47,828 nt of DNA. Origin: CAZERD01 sp964515405. GTDB lineage: Bacteria; Campylobacterota_A; Desulfurellia; Desulfurellales; CAZERD01. The number at the start of each line of letters is the position of its first letter. Positions within the stretch are counted from its first letter, which is position 1. Under the pieces are notes generated by a model. That model worked only from the letters and a program-made list of their open reading frames with translations. It had not been told where the DNA came from and ran no database searches. The DNA lies in the NCBI GenBank assembly GCA_964515405.1, contig CAZERD010000007.1, positions 1-47,828 on the forward strand. The letters run 5' to 3'. Position numbers and translations under genes: made by a program. This document shows positions 33,664 through 43,454 of the stretch, piece after piece.

Positions 33664-36312
33664 TTATCCCTCTTTCTTTTCTCTTAAAACAGCGTGTGCA
33701 GCAGCTAACCTTGCAATAGGTACCCTGTACGGAGAGCAGCTTACGTAATCAAGATTTACTCTATGCGCAAAATCTATAGAATCGGGATCTCCACCATGTT
33801 CACCACAAATACCCAGCTTTAACTTAGGATTGCTACTTCTTCCCTTTTCAACGGCTATCCTCATAAACTCTCCCACTCCCTCCGTGTCAAGTGTTTTAAA
33901 CGGGTCAACCTTAAGTATTCCCTTTTCAATATACTCCCCAAGGAATTTACCGCTATCATCCCTACTGAAACCAAACGCCATTTGTGTCAAATCGTTTGTA
34001 CCGAACGAGAAGAATTCGGCCTCACTAGCTATTTGATCAGCAACTATACATGCCCTCGGAACTTCTATCATGGTTCCTATAAGGTAATTCAGCTCAACAC
34101 TGCTATTACCAATTATCCTATCGGCTGTCTCCTTTATTATATCCTTAACGTACTTTATCTCTTCAAATATACCCACAAGCGGTATCATTATCTCTGGTAC
34201 CACATCTATACCCTTTTCCTTCTTTAGCTCTATGGCTGCTCTTATTATAGCTTCCGTCTGCATTACAGCTATCTCTGGATAGGTTATAACCAGTCTACAA
34301 CCCCTGTGTCCAAGCATGGGATTAAACTCGCGCAAGGAACTTACTATATCCCTGAGTTCATCTTTTGATATGCCGAGATTCTTAGCGATCTCCTCCTGAG
34401 CTTCCTCTTCCTGAGGAAGAAACTCATGCAAAGGTGGATCTATCAGTCTTATGGTAACAGCCTTACCAGCCATCGTTTCAAACAGGCCTTTGAAATCCCC
34501 CTTCTGTAGCGGTAGCAACTTATCCAGAGCCTTTTGCCTCTGCTCCTTTGTTCTTGCAACTATCATTTCCCTAACTATGGGTATTCTATCAGCCTCAAAG
34601 AACATATGCTCTGTTCTACATAAGCCAATACCCTCAGCCCCAAAGTCCAAAGCAACCTTGGCGTCCTTGGGTGTATCAGCATTGGTTCTCACACCTAGCC
34701 TTCTTATCTCATCAGACCATCTAAGTATAACATCAAGATCTTTATCAAGGCCGCTGGGCTTCACAGCGGTTATTCTACCCAGCAACACCTCCCCAGTAGA
34801 TCCATCAAGGGAAATCCAATCCCCTTCCTTCACAACTACATCTCCAGCGGTAAACTGTTTTCTAGAATAATCTATTACTATCTCCTCACATCCTACCACA
34901 GCGCACTTACCCATACCACGCGCTACCACAGCAGCATGAGAAGTTCTACCGCCTTGAGCAGTAAGTATACCCTCGGCCTCAGCCATACCAGCCACATCCT
35001 CAGGAGATGTCTCGTGTCTTACTAGTATGACAGGCTCCTTTTTACCCCTCTCTTCAGCAAGATCAGCGCTGAAAACAACCTTACCAGAAGCAGCACCTGG
35101 AGAAGCAGGCAACCCTTTAGCTATAGTCCTTGCTTTCTCTTTATCCTCTTTAAGGAAGTAAGGATGCAACAGCTGGTCAACATGATCCGCAGTTACCCTC
35201 CCTACAGCTTCTTCCTTGGTTATTAAGCCTTCGTTTACCATATCCACAGCAGCTTTAACAGTAGCCTTCGCTGTCCTTTTCGCGGACCTTGTTTGAAGGA
35301 GATACAACTTCCCGTTCTCAACGGTAAACTCTATATCCTGCATATCTTTGTAATGCTTCTCAAGTATGTCAAACACTCTGAAAAGCTCATCGTATGCCTT
35401 CTTCGAAATATCCTTTAATTTCTCAAGAGGATAAGGTGTTCTTATACCTGCAACAACATCCTCACCCTGAGCATTGGGTAAAAATTCTCCATAAGGCTTC
35501 TTTTCACCGGTGGACGGATCCCTTGTGAACGCAACACCCGTCCCGCTGGTGTCTCCAAGATTCCCAAACACCATAGAAACAACACTAACAGCTGTACCCA
35601 ACAGACTCCCCTCCGGAATCTTGTGTATCCTCCTGTAGTCTATAGCCCTCTTATTCATCCAAGAGCCAAATACTGCATCTATGGCTATCCATAGTTGTTT
35701 TTCCGGGTCCTGTGGAAACTCTTTACCAGCCTTCTCATATATACCCTTGTAGGAATCTATCAAAGATTTAAGCCCCTCAACACTTATTTCATGATCAAAC
35801 TTTACACCTTCTTTTTCCTTCACCTTCTTTATCTCAGATTCAAACATGTCGTGCTCTATGCCAAGAGCAACATCTCCAAACATCTGTATAAACCTTCTAT
35901 AAGAATCATAAGCAAATCTCTCATTGCTGGTCAAAGCTGCAAGCCCTTTCACTGTATCATCATTCAATCCTAAATTGAGAATGGTATCCATCATTCCAGG
36001 CATAGATACCTTTGCCCCCGATCTAACAGAAACAAGCAGTGGATTGTCTTTACTTCCAAACTTTTTACCTGTGGAGTTCTCAAGCTTCCTCATGTTGAAT
36101 TCCACTTCTTCTTTCAAACCATCAGGATAGGTCTTGCCATGCTTATAAAAATAATCGCACACCTCAGCACTAATCGTAAATCCTGGAGGTACAGGAATGC
36201 CTATCCTCACCATCTCGGCTAAACCAGCACCCTTACCCCCGAGTATATCCTTCATTCCAGCATGACCATCAGCCACTCCATTCCCGAAGAAATATACATA
36301 CTTCTTACCCAT
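33664..36312 (-). CDS. ppdK: Pyruvate, phosphate dikinase
   Basis: PpdK interconverts pyruvate, ATP and Pi with PEP, AMP and PPi. The 882-residue length is standard. An N-terminal ATP-grasp region starts YVYFFGNGVADGHAGMKDILGGKGAGLAEM, the phosphohistidine domain carries GGRTSHAAVVARGMGKCAVVG (His near residue 457), and the C-terminal PEP barrel shows the signature GLCRTEHMFF, GHRGCRLVITYPE, SFGTNDLTQMAFG and GICGEHGGDP. It may serve gluconeogenesis or PPi-linked glycolysis in this anaerobe. A strong site AAGGAGG precedes the ATG, with a promoter candidate upstream. Confidence 0.97.
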   Translation of the reverse strand: MGKKYVYFFGNGVADGHAGMKDILGGKGAGLAEMVRIGIPVPPGFTISAEVCDYFYKHGKTYPDGLKEEVEFNMRKLENSTGKKFGSKDNPLLVSVRSGAKVSMPGMMDTILNLGLNDDTVKGLAALTSNERFAYDSYRRFIQMFGDVALGIEHDMFESEIKKVKEKEGVKFDHEISVEGLKSLIDSYKGIYEKAGKEFPQDPEKQLWIAIDAVFGSWMNKRAIDYRRIHKIPEGSLLGTAVSVVSMVFGNLGDTSGTGVAFTRDPSTGEKKPYGEFLPNAQGEDVVAGIRTPYPLEKLKDISKKAYDELFRVFDILEKHYKDMQDIEFTVENGKLYLLQTRSAKRTAKATVKAAVDMVNEGLITKEEAVGRVTADHVDQLLHPYFLKEDKEKARTIAKGLPASPGAASGKVVFSADLAEERGKKEPVILVRHETSPEDVAGMAEAEGILTAQGGRTSHAAVVARGMGKCAVVGCEEIVIDYSRKQFTAGDVVVKEGDWISLDGSTGEVLLGRITAVKPSGLDKDLDVILRWSDEIRRLGVRTNADTPKDAKVALDFGAEGIGLCRTEHMFFEADRIPIVREMIVARTKEQRQKALDKLLPLQKGDFKGLFETMAGKAVTIRLIDPPLHEFLPQEEEAQEEIAKNLGISKDELRDIVSSLREFNPMLGHRGCRLVITYPEIAVMQTEAIIRAAIELKKEKGIDVVPEIMIPLVGIFEEIKYVKDIIKETADRIIGNSSVELNYLIGTMIEVPRACIVADQIASEAEFFSFGTNDLTQMAFGFSRDDSGKFLGEYIEKGILKVDPFKTLDTEGVGEFMRIAVEKGRSSNPKLKLGICGEHGGDPDSIDFAHRVNLDYVSCSPYRVPIARLAAAHAVLREKKEG

Positions 36313-36344
36313 CCCTTTTCCTCCTTAATTCAAATTCTATCCTA

Positions 36345-36373
36345 AATCTATTTAAAAGCGTAAAGCAAGTCAA
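36345..36373 (-). promoter_or_regulatory. Candidate promoter for ppdK
   Basis: On the minus strand, TTGACT (36368-36373), 17 nt, TAGATT (36345-36350). It lies 33 nt from the start codon. Its -35 is only 6 bp from the -35 of the divergent sirtuin promoter. Confidence 0.5.
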
Positions 36374-36379
36374 GAACAT

Positions 36380-36408
36380 TTGAAAACTGTAAAGATTTAA
36401 GATAAATT
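36380..36408 (+). promoter_or_regulatory. Candidate promoter for the sirtuin gene
   Basis: TTGAAA (36380-36385), 17 nt, TAAATT (36403-36408), then GGGGAGG before the ATG at 36434. The -10 has 4 of 6 consensus bases. Confidence 0.4.
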
Positions 36409-36433
36409 TTAACAAAAATGGGGAGGTTAATCT

Positions 36434-37171
36434 ATGCTGGAAAAAGCAGTTGAAATGATTAAACAATCGAATTATCTTTCCGCCTTCACAGGTGCAGGTA
36501 TCTCAACAGAAAGCGGAATACCACCATTCAGAGGACCAAATGGTCTGTGGAGCAAATACAACCCACGATACTTTGATATAGAATACTTCCACTCTCATCC
36601 AGAAAAATCGTGGGAAATGATAAAAAAGATATTCTTTGATACATTCATTGGCAAGAAACCAAACCCAGCTCACTACACTTTATCAAAGCTGGAAGACATG
36701 GGACTTCTGAAGGTCGTGATAACTCAAAACATAGACAACCTCCACCAAAAAGCTGGCAGCAAGAATGTCGTTGAATACCACGGAAACTCATCATACCTGG
36801 TATGTGAGTCCTGCACAAGGAAATACCCCGTAGGGGAATTTGATATTTCCATTGTTCCTCCCACGTGTCCTTCGTGTAAATCTATTCTAAAGCCTGACTT
36901 TGTGTTCTTCGGGGAAGGTATCCCGGAAAAAGCTGTAACAGCCTCAAGGAATGTGGAGCGCCTATCGGATGTTATGTTGGTTATAGGAACCTCCGGAGAA
37001 ATTTACCCTGCGTCCCTTATCCCTATAAACGCCAAGGAAAACGGATGTAGAATAATTGAGATAAACCTTCAGCCAACAAAATATACAAACTCCATTACGG
37101 ACATATTTCTTCAAGGGAAAGCTTCCGATATCCTTAAAAAAATACTGAGACTTTTAGAGAAATATCAATGA
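36434..37171 (+). CDS. cobB: Sirtuin NAD-dependent protein deacylase
   Basis: A 245-residue Sir2-family deacylase that removes acyl groups from lysines with NAD. Signatures: FTGAGISTESGIPPFRG near residue 18, TQNIDNLHQKAGS near 97, the catalytic His in EYHGN near 116, zinc cysteines in CESC and CPSC, and the substrate channel LKPDFVFFGE and IGTSGEIYPAS. It is the bacterial CobB/SrtN type. It is divergent to ppdK, an enzyme class whose activity can be affected by acylation in other bacteria, but a functional link is unproven. It overlaps the end of the LolA-like gene by 7 nt. Confidence 0.93.
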   Translation: MLEKAVEMIKQSNYLSAFTGAGISTESGIPPFRGPNGLWSKYNPRYFDIEYFHSHPEKSWEMIKKIFFDTFIGKKPNPAHYTLSKLEDMGLLKVVITQNIDNLHQKAGSKNVVEYHGNSSYLVCESCTRKYPVGEFDISIVPPTCPSCKSILKPDFVFFGEGIPEKAVTASRNVERLSDVMLVIGTSGEIYPASLIPINAKENGCRIIEINLQPTKYTNSITDIFLQGKASDILKKILRLLEKYQ

Positions 37172-37686
37172 TGGCACTTGCCGCCATACTCAAACGTGTA
37201 GGACACAACATTTGAATAGATATCTGTTATATTTATGCTGTGTAGTTTTCCATGTTCAAGATGCAATTCCACTGTCTGTATCTGGCTCTTGTACAACGGG
37301 ATAAGTATAAAGTCAGAGTTACCCTTCTCCTCTATGTGAAATAACCTGTTTACATCTTCTTTCCCTATAAACAGTTGATACAATATCCTGTTGAACCCCT
37401 GAAGCTTATACACGGATTCCTCACCATGTTGATAAAACTCCACCTGAAAATTCGTTATCAATACCTTCTGCTCATTGGAGTAAAAAAACTCCATGCTCTT
37501 ACCGCGGACTATAACCAACCTACCCCTTCTCCTTATTGTTTGACCACTCATAGCATTGTGGGACACCTGCAAAAAACACACACTTATCCTCTTTACACCC
37601 ATGGGTATGCCAAAACTCCTCAAAGAAAAACCATAACTATTTGCAACAAATACCCACGATATCAGCAATATTATCAACACCCTCAT
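37165..37686 (-). CDS. LolA-like periplasmic lipoprotein carrier
   Basis: A 173-residue exported protein (signal peptide RVLIILLISWVFVANSYGF) with a LolA/LppX-like half-barrel pattern: VSHNAMSGQTIRRRGRLVIVRGKSMEFFY, where RGRLVIVRG followed by an aromatic stretch is typical of LolA. A QIQTVELHLEHGKLHSINITD strand pair follows. LolA shuttles lipoproteins to the outer membrane. The ATG lies 50 nt inside the end of pyrD, in another frame, with GAGGAG 10 nt upstream. Length is a little below E. coli LolA. The family call is moderately sure. Confidence 0.75.
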   Translation of the reverse strand: MRVLIILLISWVFVANSYGFSLRSFGIPMGVKRISVCFLQVSHNAMSGQTIRRRGRLVIVRGKSMEFFYSNEQKVLITNFQVEFYQHGEESVYKLQGFNRILYQLFIGKEDVNRLFHIEEKGNSDFILIPLYKSQIQTVELHLEHGKLHSINITDIYSNVVSYTFEYGGKCHH

Positions 37687-38557
37687 CTCTTAAGTACTCC
37701 TCTAATCCATCAATTATCCTGACCATAATATCTGGTTCAATAAAGTTAGCCGTACCAACCTCCACCATACTAGCACCTGCCATTATGTACTGAAGTGCTA
37801 TATCAGTGCTATATATCCCCCCGATACCTATGATCGGTATATCAATCTTCCTTTTGACCTCATAAACCATTCTAACCCCCACGGGGTATATACAAGGACC
37901 GCTAAGGCCACCCGTAACATTGGCCAAAACAGGACGCCTCAACTTAGTATCTATCACCATACCGGTTATAGTATTTATCAGGCTCACAGCATCTGCACCA
38001 CCGGAGGCCGCTGCTTGAGCTACTATGGAGATATCCGTAACATTGGGAGTAAGCTTGACTATGACAGGCTTTTCAGACACCCTCTTTATAGCTGCCGTGA
38101 GAACATATACATCGTCTGGATTTTTACCAAATGCAGATCCACCCTTTTTAACATTGGGGCAAGAAACATTAACCTCAACAGCACTTACCCTTTTATAAGG
38201 ATTAAGCCTTTCAACAATACCTATAAATTCTTCAACCTCCGAACCATATATATTGGCTATGATGTGAGTATTCAGGTCCTCAAGCATAGGAAGTTTCTCA
38301 GACAGAAACCTATCTACTCCTATATTCTGCAAACCAATAGCATTAAGCATACCACATGGTGTTTCCACCACCCTTGGACTTTCATTTCCTTCGCGAGGAT
38401 AAAGACTCAATCCTTTGACAACAAATCCTCCAAGCTTGTTTAAATCCACAAATCTTCTAAACTCATGCCCGTACCCAAAAGCACCAGAAGCAGCTATTAC
38501 AGGATTCTTAAATATCAAAGAAGAAATCTTACAGGTCAAACTAACATTTTTTCCCAT
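37637..38557 (-). CDS. pyrD: Dihydroorotate dehydrogenase B, catalytic subunit
   Basis: PyrD (class 1B) oxidises dihydroorotate to orotate in pyrimidine synthesis, with electrons going to NAD via PyrK. The 306-residue product has FKNPVIAASGAFGYG, GLQNIGVDRF, AVEVNVSCPNVKKGG with the active Cys, VIVKLTPNVTDIS, SLINTITGM and PIIGIGGIYSTDIALQYIMAGASMVEVGT. It overlaps pyrK by 22 nt. Its last 16 or so codons overlap the start of the LolA-like gene. Confidence 0.96.
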   Translation of the reverse strand: MGKNVSLTCKISSLIFKNPVIAASGAFGYGHEFRRFVDLNKLGGFVVKGLSLYPREGNESPRVVETPCGMLNAIGLQNIGVDRFLSEKLPMLEDLNTHIIANIYGSEVEEFIGIVERLNPYKRVSAVEVNVSCPNVKKGGSAFGKNPDDVYVLTAAIKRVSEKPVIVKLTPNVTDISIVAQAAASGGADAVSLINTITGMVIDTKLRRPVLANVTGGLSGPCIYPVGVRMVYEVKRKIDIPIIGIGGIYSTDIALQYIMAGASMVEVGTANFIEPDIMVRIIDGLEEYLRDEGVDNIADIVGICCK

Positions 38558-39270
38558 ATTATTTCCTCATGATTAAAAACAGGGCCATCCGCGCAAACCC
38601 GTTTCTTCCCATTAACCGTATCAATAGCACAACCCAGACACACACCGATTCCACATGCCATCCTCGACTCCACAGAAACCTGCATCTCTGCTCCCGCTTC
38701 AAGGCATAAGTAAGAAAGAGTTCTGAGCATGGGTATAGGGCCACACGCATACACTACAACATTATCATCAAGCTCTTTGGACACAACAGTTACTATATCA
38801 CCCTTCACCCCAGTACTCCCATCCATAGTAGATATCACAGACCCCTCAGCAAACATTTCATCAGCAGAGTTAAATCCAAAAAAACTCATGTAATCAAGCC
38901 TATAGTTGTTCAATCTCTCAACCAAAAACAGTAATGGAGCAGCTCCAATACCACCGCCAACCACCAATATCTTCTTGGTGCTCTTTATCTCAAAAAAGTT
39001 GCCCAATGGACCAACGACATCTAGATATTCTCCTGGCTTTCGTTTGCTTAACATCAGGGTACCTTCGCCCACCACTCTATACATAATGCTTATACAATCA
39101 CATGAACCTCCAGAAATACTAAACGGTCTCCTTAGCAGGGGATAATTGAAATCATTAACCCTTACCATAACAAACTGACCAGCTTCCGCACTCCATCCTG
39201 CCGGTCTTTCAATCTCAAGTCTATATGTATCCCTGGCTACCTCATCATTAATAAGTACTTTCAACCTCAT
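38536..39270 (-). CDS. pyrK: Dihydroorotate dehydrogenase B, electron-transfer subunit
   Basis: PyrK carries FAD and a [2Fe-2S] cluster and links PyrD to NAD. The 244-residue protein has the FAD motif RRPFSIS near 51, the NAD-binding KKILVVGGGIGAAPLLFL, a C-terminal ACGPIPML and the [2Fe-2S] cysteines in CGIGVCLGC and VCADGPVF. I start at the ATG at 39270, which overlaps the greA stop by one base, rather than the preceding TTG. pyrD follows with a 22-nt overlap. Confidence 0.95.
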   Translation of the reverse strand: MRLKVLINDEVARDTYRLEIERPAGWSAEAGQFVMVRVNDFNYPLLRRPFSISGGSCDCISIMYRVVGEGTLMLSKRKPGEYLDVVGPLGNFFEIKSTKKILVVGGGIGAAPLLFLVERLNNYRLDYMSFFGFNSADEMFAEGSVISTMDGSTGVKGDIVTVVSKELDDNVVVYACGPIPMLRTLSYLCLEAGAEMQVSVESRMACGIGVCLGCAIDTVNGKKRVCADGPVFNHEEIIWEKMLV

Positions 39271-39737
39271 CAACTTATCTGCTCTATCTCAAATCTTCTC
39301 TTTCCAGCTGGAACAACAACTTCCACTTCATCTCCCTCTTCCTTACCAAGAAGAGCCATAGCTATGGGACTCTTTATGGATATTTTACCACTCTCGGGAT
39401 CAGATTCATCCTCTCCCACTATCATATACTCAACGACCTCATCGTTATCCACATCATATAATCTAACTCTGCACCCAAATCCAACCCTGTCCTTAGAAAC
39501 CCTGGCAGGATCAACAACCTGAGCGTTGTTTATCTTGTAGGAGAGTTCTGAGATCCTCTTCTCAATAAGGGCATGTTTCTCTCTTGCAGCATGATACTCT
39601 GCATTCTCACTAAGATCACCCTTAGACCTGGCCTCCTCTATCTCTCTGATTATATTGGGCCTCTCCACTTCCTGAAGTCTCTTCAACTCATCAATAAGAC
39701 TGTTAAAACCCTCCGGTGTCATCAATCTTTTTTCCAT
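39270..39737 (-). CDS. greA: Transcription elongation factor GreA
   Basis: GreA rescues backtracked RNA polymerase by stimulating transcript cleavage. The 155-residue product has the coiled-coil N-terminal domain with EARSKGDLSENAEYHAAREKHA, where the acidic tip DLSENAEY is catalytic, and a C-terminal FKBP-like domain with SIKSPIAMALLGKEEGDEVEV. The ATG at 39737, 2 nt after the carB stop, is preferred over a TTG three codons before. Placement in a pyrimidine operon is operonic convenience. Confidence 0.95.
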   Translation of the reverse strand: MEKRLMTPEGFNSLIDELKRLQEVERPNIIREIEEARSKGDLSENAEYHAAREKHALIEKRISELSYKINNAQVVDPARVSKDRVGFGCRVRLYDVDNDEVVEYMIVGEDESDPESGKISIKSPIAMALLGKEEGDEVEVVVPAGKRRFEIEQIS

Positions 39738-39739
39738 AA

Positions 39740-42700
39740 TCACCAAACCCCCGTGTTATACCTTTCTTGTAGACACATTACATCCATGGAAACCCCCTTC
39801 TTCCTGGCTCCTATAGCCTCCACAGCAGCAAAAGCACCCGAAATAGTAGTACAGTAAGGAATACCATGCATCAGTGCCGTTCTCCTTATCCTGAAAGAAT
39901 CAGTCCTAGACCTCTTCCCTGAAGGAGTGTTTATTAGGAAGTGTATTTCATTGTTCTTTATCATGTCAAGTATGTTCGGGTTAGGCTCACTTGCTTTTCT
40001 CACCCGCTTTACCTGAGGCAACGCATCTTTAATTGCGTTATAGGTACCAGCTGTACAAAAAACATTGAGACCCAAATCAAGCACAGACTTGGCCAAGTCA
40101 AAAGCATACTTTTTATCAGTATCTGCTAAAGAAATAAAAACGTTCCCAGAGTCTGGTAGCTCCATACCTGCAGCTACTAGTGCCTTATAATAAGCAACAG
40201 AAAAATCCTTGGCTATACCCATGGTTTCACCCGTGGATTTCATCTCCGGACCTAACACCACATCAACATCGGGGAATTTAGAGAAAGGAAAAACAGATTC
40301 TTTAACTGAATAATAAGGAGGAATAATCTCCCTAACCCCAAGCTCTTTCAGCTTCTTGCCCAGCATCACCTGAGTGGCTATCCTACTCCATGGGATACCA
40401 GTGGCTTTGCTCACAAAGGGCACCGTTCTTGAAGCTCTGGGATTTACTTCAAGAATGTATATCTTACCATTCTTAACAGCCATTTGAATATTCATCAACC
40501 CAACTACACCAAGCTTATGGGCTATGAGCTTTGCCTGTCTCTTTATTTCATTAACCGTATCCTCATCAAGCGTCCTTGGCGGAATAGAACAGGCAGAATC
40601 ACCCGAGTGCACACCTGCAGCTTCTATATGCTCCATAACAGCAGCTACAACCGTTTCTTCGGAATCACTCACGGCATCAACATCAATCTCAATAGCGTCC
40701 TCAAGAAATTTATCTATAAGTATAGGATGCCCCTCCGATACCCTCACAGCTTCATCTATGTATTGATTCAATTGCTCCTCATTATACACAATCATCATAG
40801 CCCTCCCTCCCAACACATAGGAAGGTCTGACAAGTACAGGGTAACCTATCTCAGAAGCAACTCTCAGTGCTTCATTTCTGGACTTTGCCACACCGCTATC
40901 CGGTTGTAGAAGACCCAATTCCACAATCAAGTCCCTGAACCTCTCCCTGTCTTCAGCAAGATCTATACTGTCAGGGTCCGTTCCCAATATTTTGACACCA
41001 GCCTCTTTAAGAGCACCCGCAAGATTAAGCGGTGTTTGTCCTCCAAACTGAACAATTACCCCTTTAGGTCTTTCATTCTCTATAATATTCATAACGTGCT
41101 CAAAAGTTAGTGGTTCAAAGTACAGCCTATCGGAAGTATCATAATCCGTAGATACGGTCTCAGGATTGCAGTTAACCATAATAGCCCTATACCCCTCGTC
41201 CCGGGCTGTTAAAGAGGCGTAAACGCAGGAATAGTCAAATTCTATCCCCTGCCCTATCCTGTTGGGACCTGAACCAAGTATCATCACTCTTTCCTGCTCA
41301 TCAGGTACAGATTCATTCTCATCCTCGTAAGTGGAATAGAAATAGGGTGTATAAGCTTCAAATTCGGCAGAGCACGTATCAACCATTTTATAGGTAACGG
41401 AGACACCACTACCTTTTCTCATTTCCATTATCTGTTTTTCATTCACACCCAAAATCTCACTCAATCTCCTATCTGAAAACCCATCTCCTTTCAGTTTTTT
41501 GAGCAACCCCTGGTTAATCTTACCCGTTTTAACATTTGCCTCCTCCTCTACAATCTCCTTGATGTTGTACAGAAACCATCTATCTATATTGGTAAGTAGA
41601 TGAACCTCATCCACCTCGTAACCGCGCCTAAAAGCTTCACCTATGTAAAGTAATCTCTTACTATTAGGATACATCAACCTGTCCTTCAGTTCTTCATCGT
41701 TGCACTCAATTTCATCAAAGCCGGACCATCCATACTCAAGCGACTGGAGAGCCTTCTGTAAAGACTCCTTAAACGTTCTACCAATAGCCATCACTTCGCC
41801 AACGCTTCTCATCTGCGTATCCAAAAGATCCCTTGTACTAAACTTCTCAAACGTAAACCTTGGTATCTTGGTAACTACGTAATCCAGCACAGGTTCAAAA
41901 CTGGCAGGTGTCTTCTTCGTTATATCATTGGGTATCTCATCCAGTGTATATCCAATACTCAACATGGCTGCAAACTTCGCTATGGGAAAACCCGTGGCTT
42001 TGCTAGCTAAAGCACTGGATCTGGAAACCCTCGGATTCATCTCTATTACTACAAGCTCACCATTATCCGGATGTACAGCAAACTGTATATTAGAGCCACC
42101 TGTTTCAACACCTATTTCCCTGATCACCGATATAGCAGCATCCCTCATCCTCTGGTATTCTTTATCCGTCAGTGTTTGAGCCGGAGCCACGGTTATAGAA
42201 TCCCCAGTGTGAACCCCCATAGGATCGAAGTTTTCTATAGAACATATTATAAACACATTATCCTTCTTATCCCTCATCACCTCAAGCTCAAATTCCTTCC
42301 ATCCAAGCACTGATTCCTCTATGAGCACCTCATGTACAGGGCTCTGGTCTAGACCCCACTTTATCAAACCCTCAAACTCATCCCTGTTATACACTACACC
42401 AGCACCTGTACCTCCCAAAGTGAAGGAAGGTCTGATAATCATAGGGAAACCAATTTCGTCTATGGCACGATAGGCCTCAGGTAGAGAATGAACAATAATT
42501 GATAATGGAACCCTAAGCCCTATGTTTTTCATACACTTTTTGAACAGTTCCCGGTCCTCTGCTCTTTTTATGGCATCCACATTAGCCCCTATGAGTTCAA
42601 CACCAAATCTATCAAGCACTCGCCTTTCATGAAGAGCTACCGCAGTGTTCAAGGCAGTCTGACCACCCAATGTAGGCAAAAGAGCATCTGGCCTTTCCTT

Positions 42701-42937
42701 TTCAATAATCACCTCAACAAATTCGGGTGTAATGGGCTCAATATATGTCCTATCAGCAATTGAAGGATCCGTCATTATCGTAGCAGGATTAGAATTAACA
42801 AGAACAACCTCATACCCCTCCCTCTTCAAAGCCTTACACGCCTGAGTACCAGAGTAGTCAAATTCGCACGCTTGCCCTATAACTATGGGACCTGAACCTA
42901 TGATCATTATCCTACGTAAATCATTTCTCCTGGGCAT
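39740..42937 (-). CDS. carB: Carbamoyl-phosphate synthase, large subunit
   Basis: CarB makes carbamoyl phosphate from bicarbonate, ammonia (from CarA) and two ATP, feeding pyrimidine and arginine synthesis. The 1065-residue protein has two ATP-grasp halves: IMIIGSGPIVIGQACEFDYSG with FTLGGTGAGVV in the first, and VMILGSGPNRIGQGIEFDYS with SYVLGGRAMMIV in the second, then the MGS-type allosteric domain with VFCTAGTYNAIKD. The ATG at 42937 has AGGTGG 6 nt upstream; a TTG six codons earlier is unlikely. carA is not in the window. Confidence 0.97.
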   Translation of the reverse strand: MPRRNDLRRIMIIGSGPIVIGQACEFDYSGTQACKALKREGYEVVLVNSNPATIMTDPSIADRTYIEPITPEFVEVIIEKERPDALLPTLGGQTALNTAVALHERRVLDRFGVELIGANVDAIKRAEDRELFKKCMKNIGLRVPLSIIVHSLPEAYRAIDEIGFPMIIRPSFTLGGTGAGVVYNRDEFEGLIKWGLDQSPVHEVLIEESVLGWKEFELEVMRDKKDNVFIICSIENFDPMGVHTGDSITVAPAQTLTDKEYQRMRDAAISVIREIGVETGGSNIQFAVHPDNGELVVIEMNPRVSRSSALASKATGFPIAKFAAMLSIGYTLDEIPNDITKKTPASFEPVLDYVVTKIPRFTFEKFSTRDLLDTQMRSVGEVMAIGRTFKESLQKALQSLEYGWSGFDEIECNDEELKDRLMYPNSKRLLYIGEAFRRGYEVDEVHLLTNIDRWFLYNIKEIVEEEANVKTGKINQGLLKKLKGDGFSDRRLSEILGVNEKQIMEMRKGSGVSVTYKMVDTCSAEFEAYTPYFYSTYEDENESVPDEQERVMILGSGPNRIGQGIEFDYSCVYASLTARDEGYRAIMVNCNPETVSTDYDTSDRLYFEPLTFEHVMNIIENERPKGVIVQFGGQTPLNLAGALKEAGVKILGTDPDSIDLAEDRERFRDLIVELGLLQPDSGVAKSRNEALRVASEIGYPVLVRPSYVLGGRAMMIVYNEEQLNQYIDEAVRVSEGHPILIDKFLEDAIEIDVDAVSDSEETVVAAVMEHIEAAGVHSGDSACSIPPRTLDEDTVNEIKRQAKLIAHKLGVVGLMNIQMAVKNGKIYILEVNPRASRTVPFVSKATGIPWSRIATQVMLGKKLKELGVREIIPPYYSVKESVFPFSKFPDVDVVLGPEMKSTGETMGIAKDFSVAYYKALVAAGMELPDSGNVFISLADTDKKYAFDLAKSVLDLGLNVFCTAGTYNAIKDALPQVKRVRKASEPNPNILDMIKNNEIHFLINTPSGKRSRTDSFRIRRTALMHGIPYCTTISGAFAAVEAIGARKKGVSMDVMCLQERYNTGVW

Positions 42938-43010
42938 AGAACACCACCTGTTCAAAAATCATCAAAAAATACATCAAATTGCGGTCTGATGCAATAGAAA
43001 CGAGAATAAA

Positions 43011-43454
43011 TCAATAAAAGGAAAGTTCTCTTTGCTGCTCCCTCAGAAGATCCCTTTCTTTTATACTCCTTCTCTTATCATACAGCCTCTTCCCCTTGGC
43101 AAGCGCCAGTTCCACCTTTATCCATGGGCCCCTAGCATAAATCTTCAAAGGCACAAGGGTTAGGCCCTTTTCCTTCGTGCGGCCTATAAGTTTCCTTATC
43201 TCATTCTTGTGCAGGAGTAATTTCTTAGGCCTATCAGGATCATGCTGAAAATGAGAAGAAGCATATTTATAGGGACTTATGTGGAAGTTATTAAGATAAA
43301 CTTCACCATTCCTTATTTCTGCATAACTATCCTTCAGGTTCGCAGAACCCATCCTTATAGACTTAACCTCACTCCCTTTAAGGGATATACCAGCTTCATA
43401 TGTCTCAAGTATATCGTAATCGTGCTTCGCCTTCCTATTGACAACCAGATTCAT
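43011..43454 (-). CDS. smpB: tmRNA-binding protein SmpB
   Basis: SmpB delivers tmRNA to stalled ribosomes for trans-translation. The 147 residues have NRKAKHDYDILETYEAGISLKGSEVKSIR at the N terminus, YLNNFHISPY, RPKKLLLHK and the C-terminal RLYDKRRSIKERD, which becomes helical in the mRNA channel. Length is normal. It overlaps pilQ by 4 nt (ATGA). The tmRNA gene itself is not seen in the window. Confidence 0.96.
   Translation of the reverse strand: MNLVVNRKAKHDYDILETYEAGISLKGSEVKSIRMGSANLKDSYAEIRNGEVYLNNFHISPYKYASSHFQHDPDRPKKLLLHKNEIRKLIGRTKEKGLTLVPLKIYARGPWIKVELALAKGKRLYDKRRSIKERDLLREQQRELSFY

Noticed and set aside
42956..43010. CATCA/TGATG inverted repeat between smpB and carB
   Set aside because: Only 5 bp with a 10-nt loop and no T tract; too weak to call a terminator.
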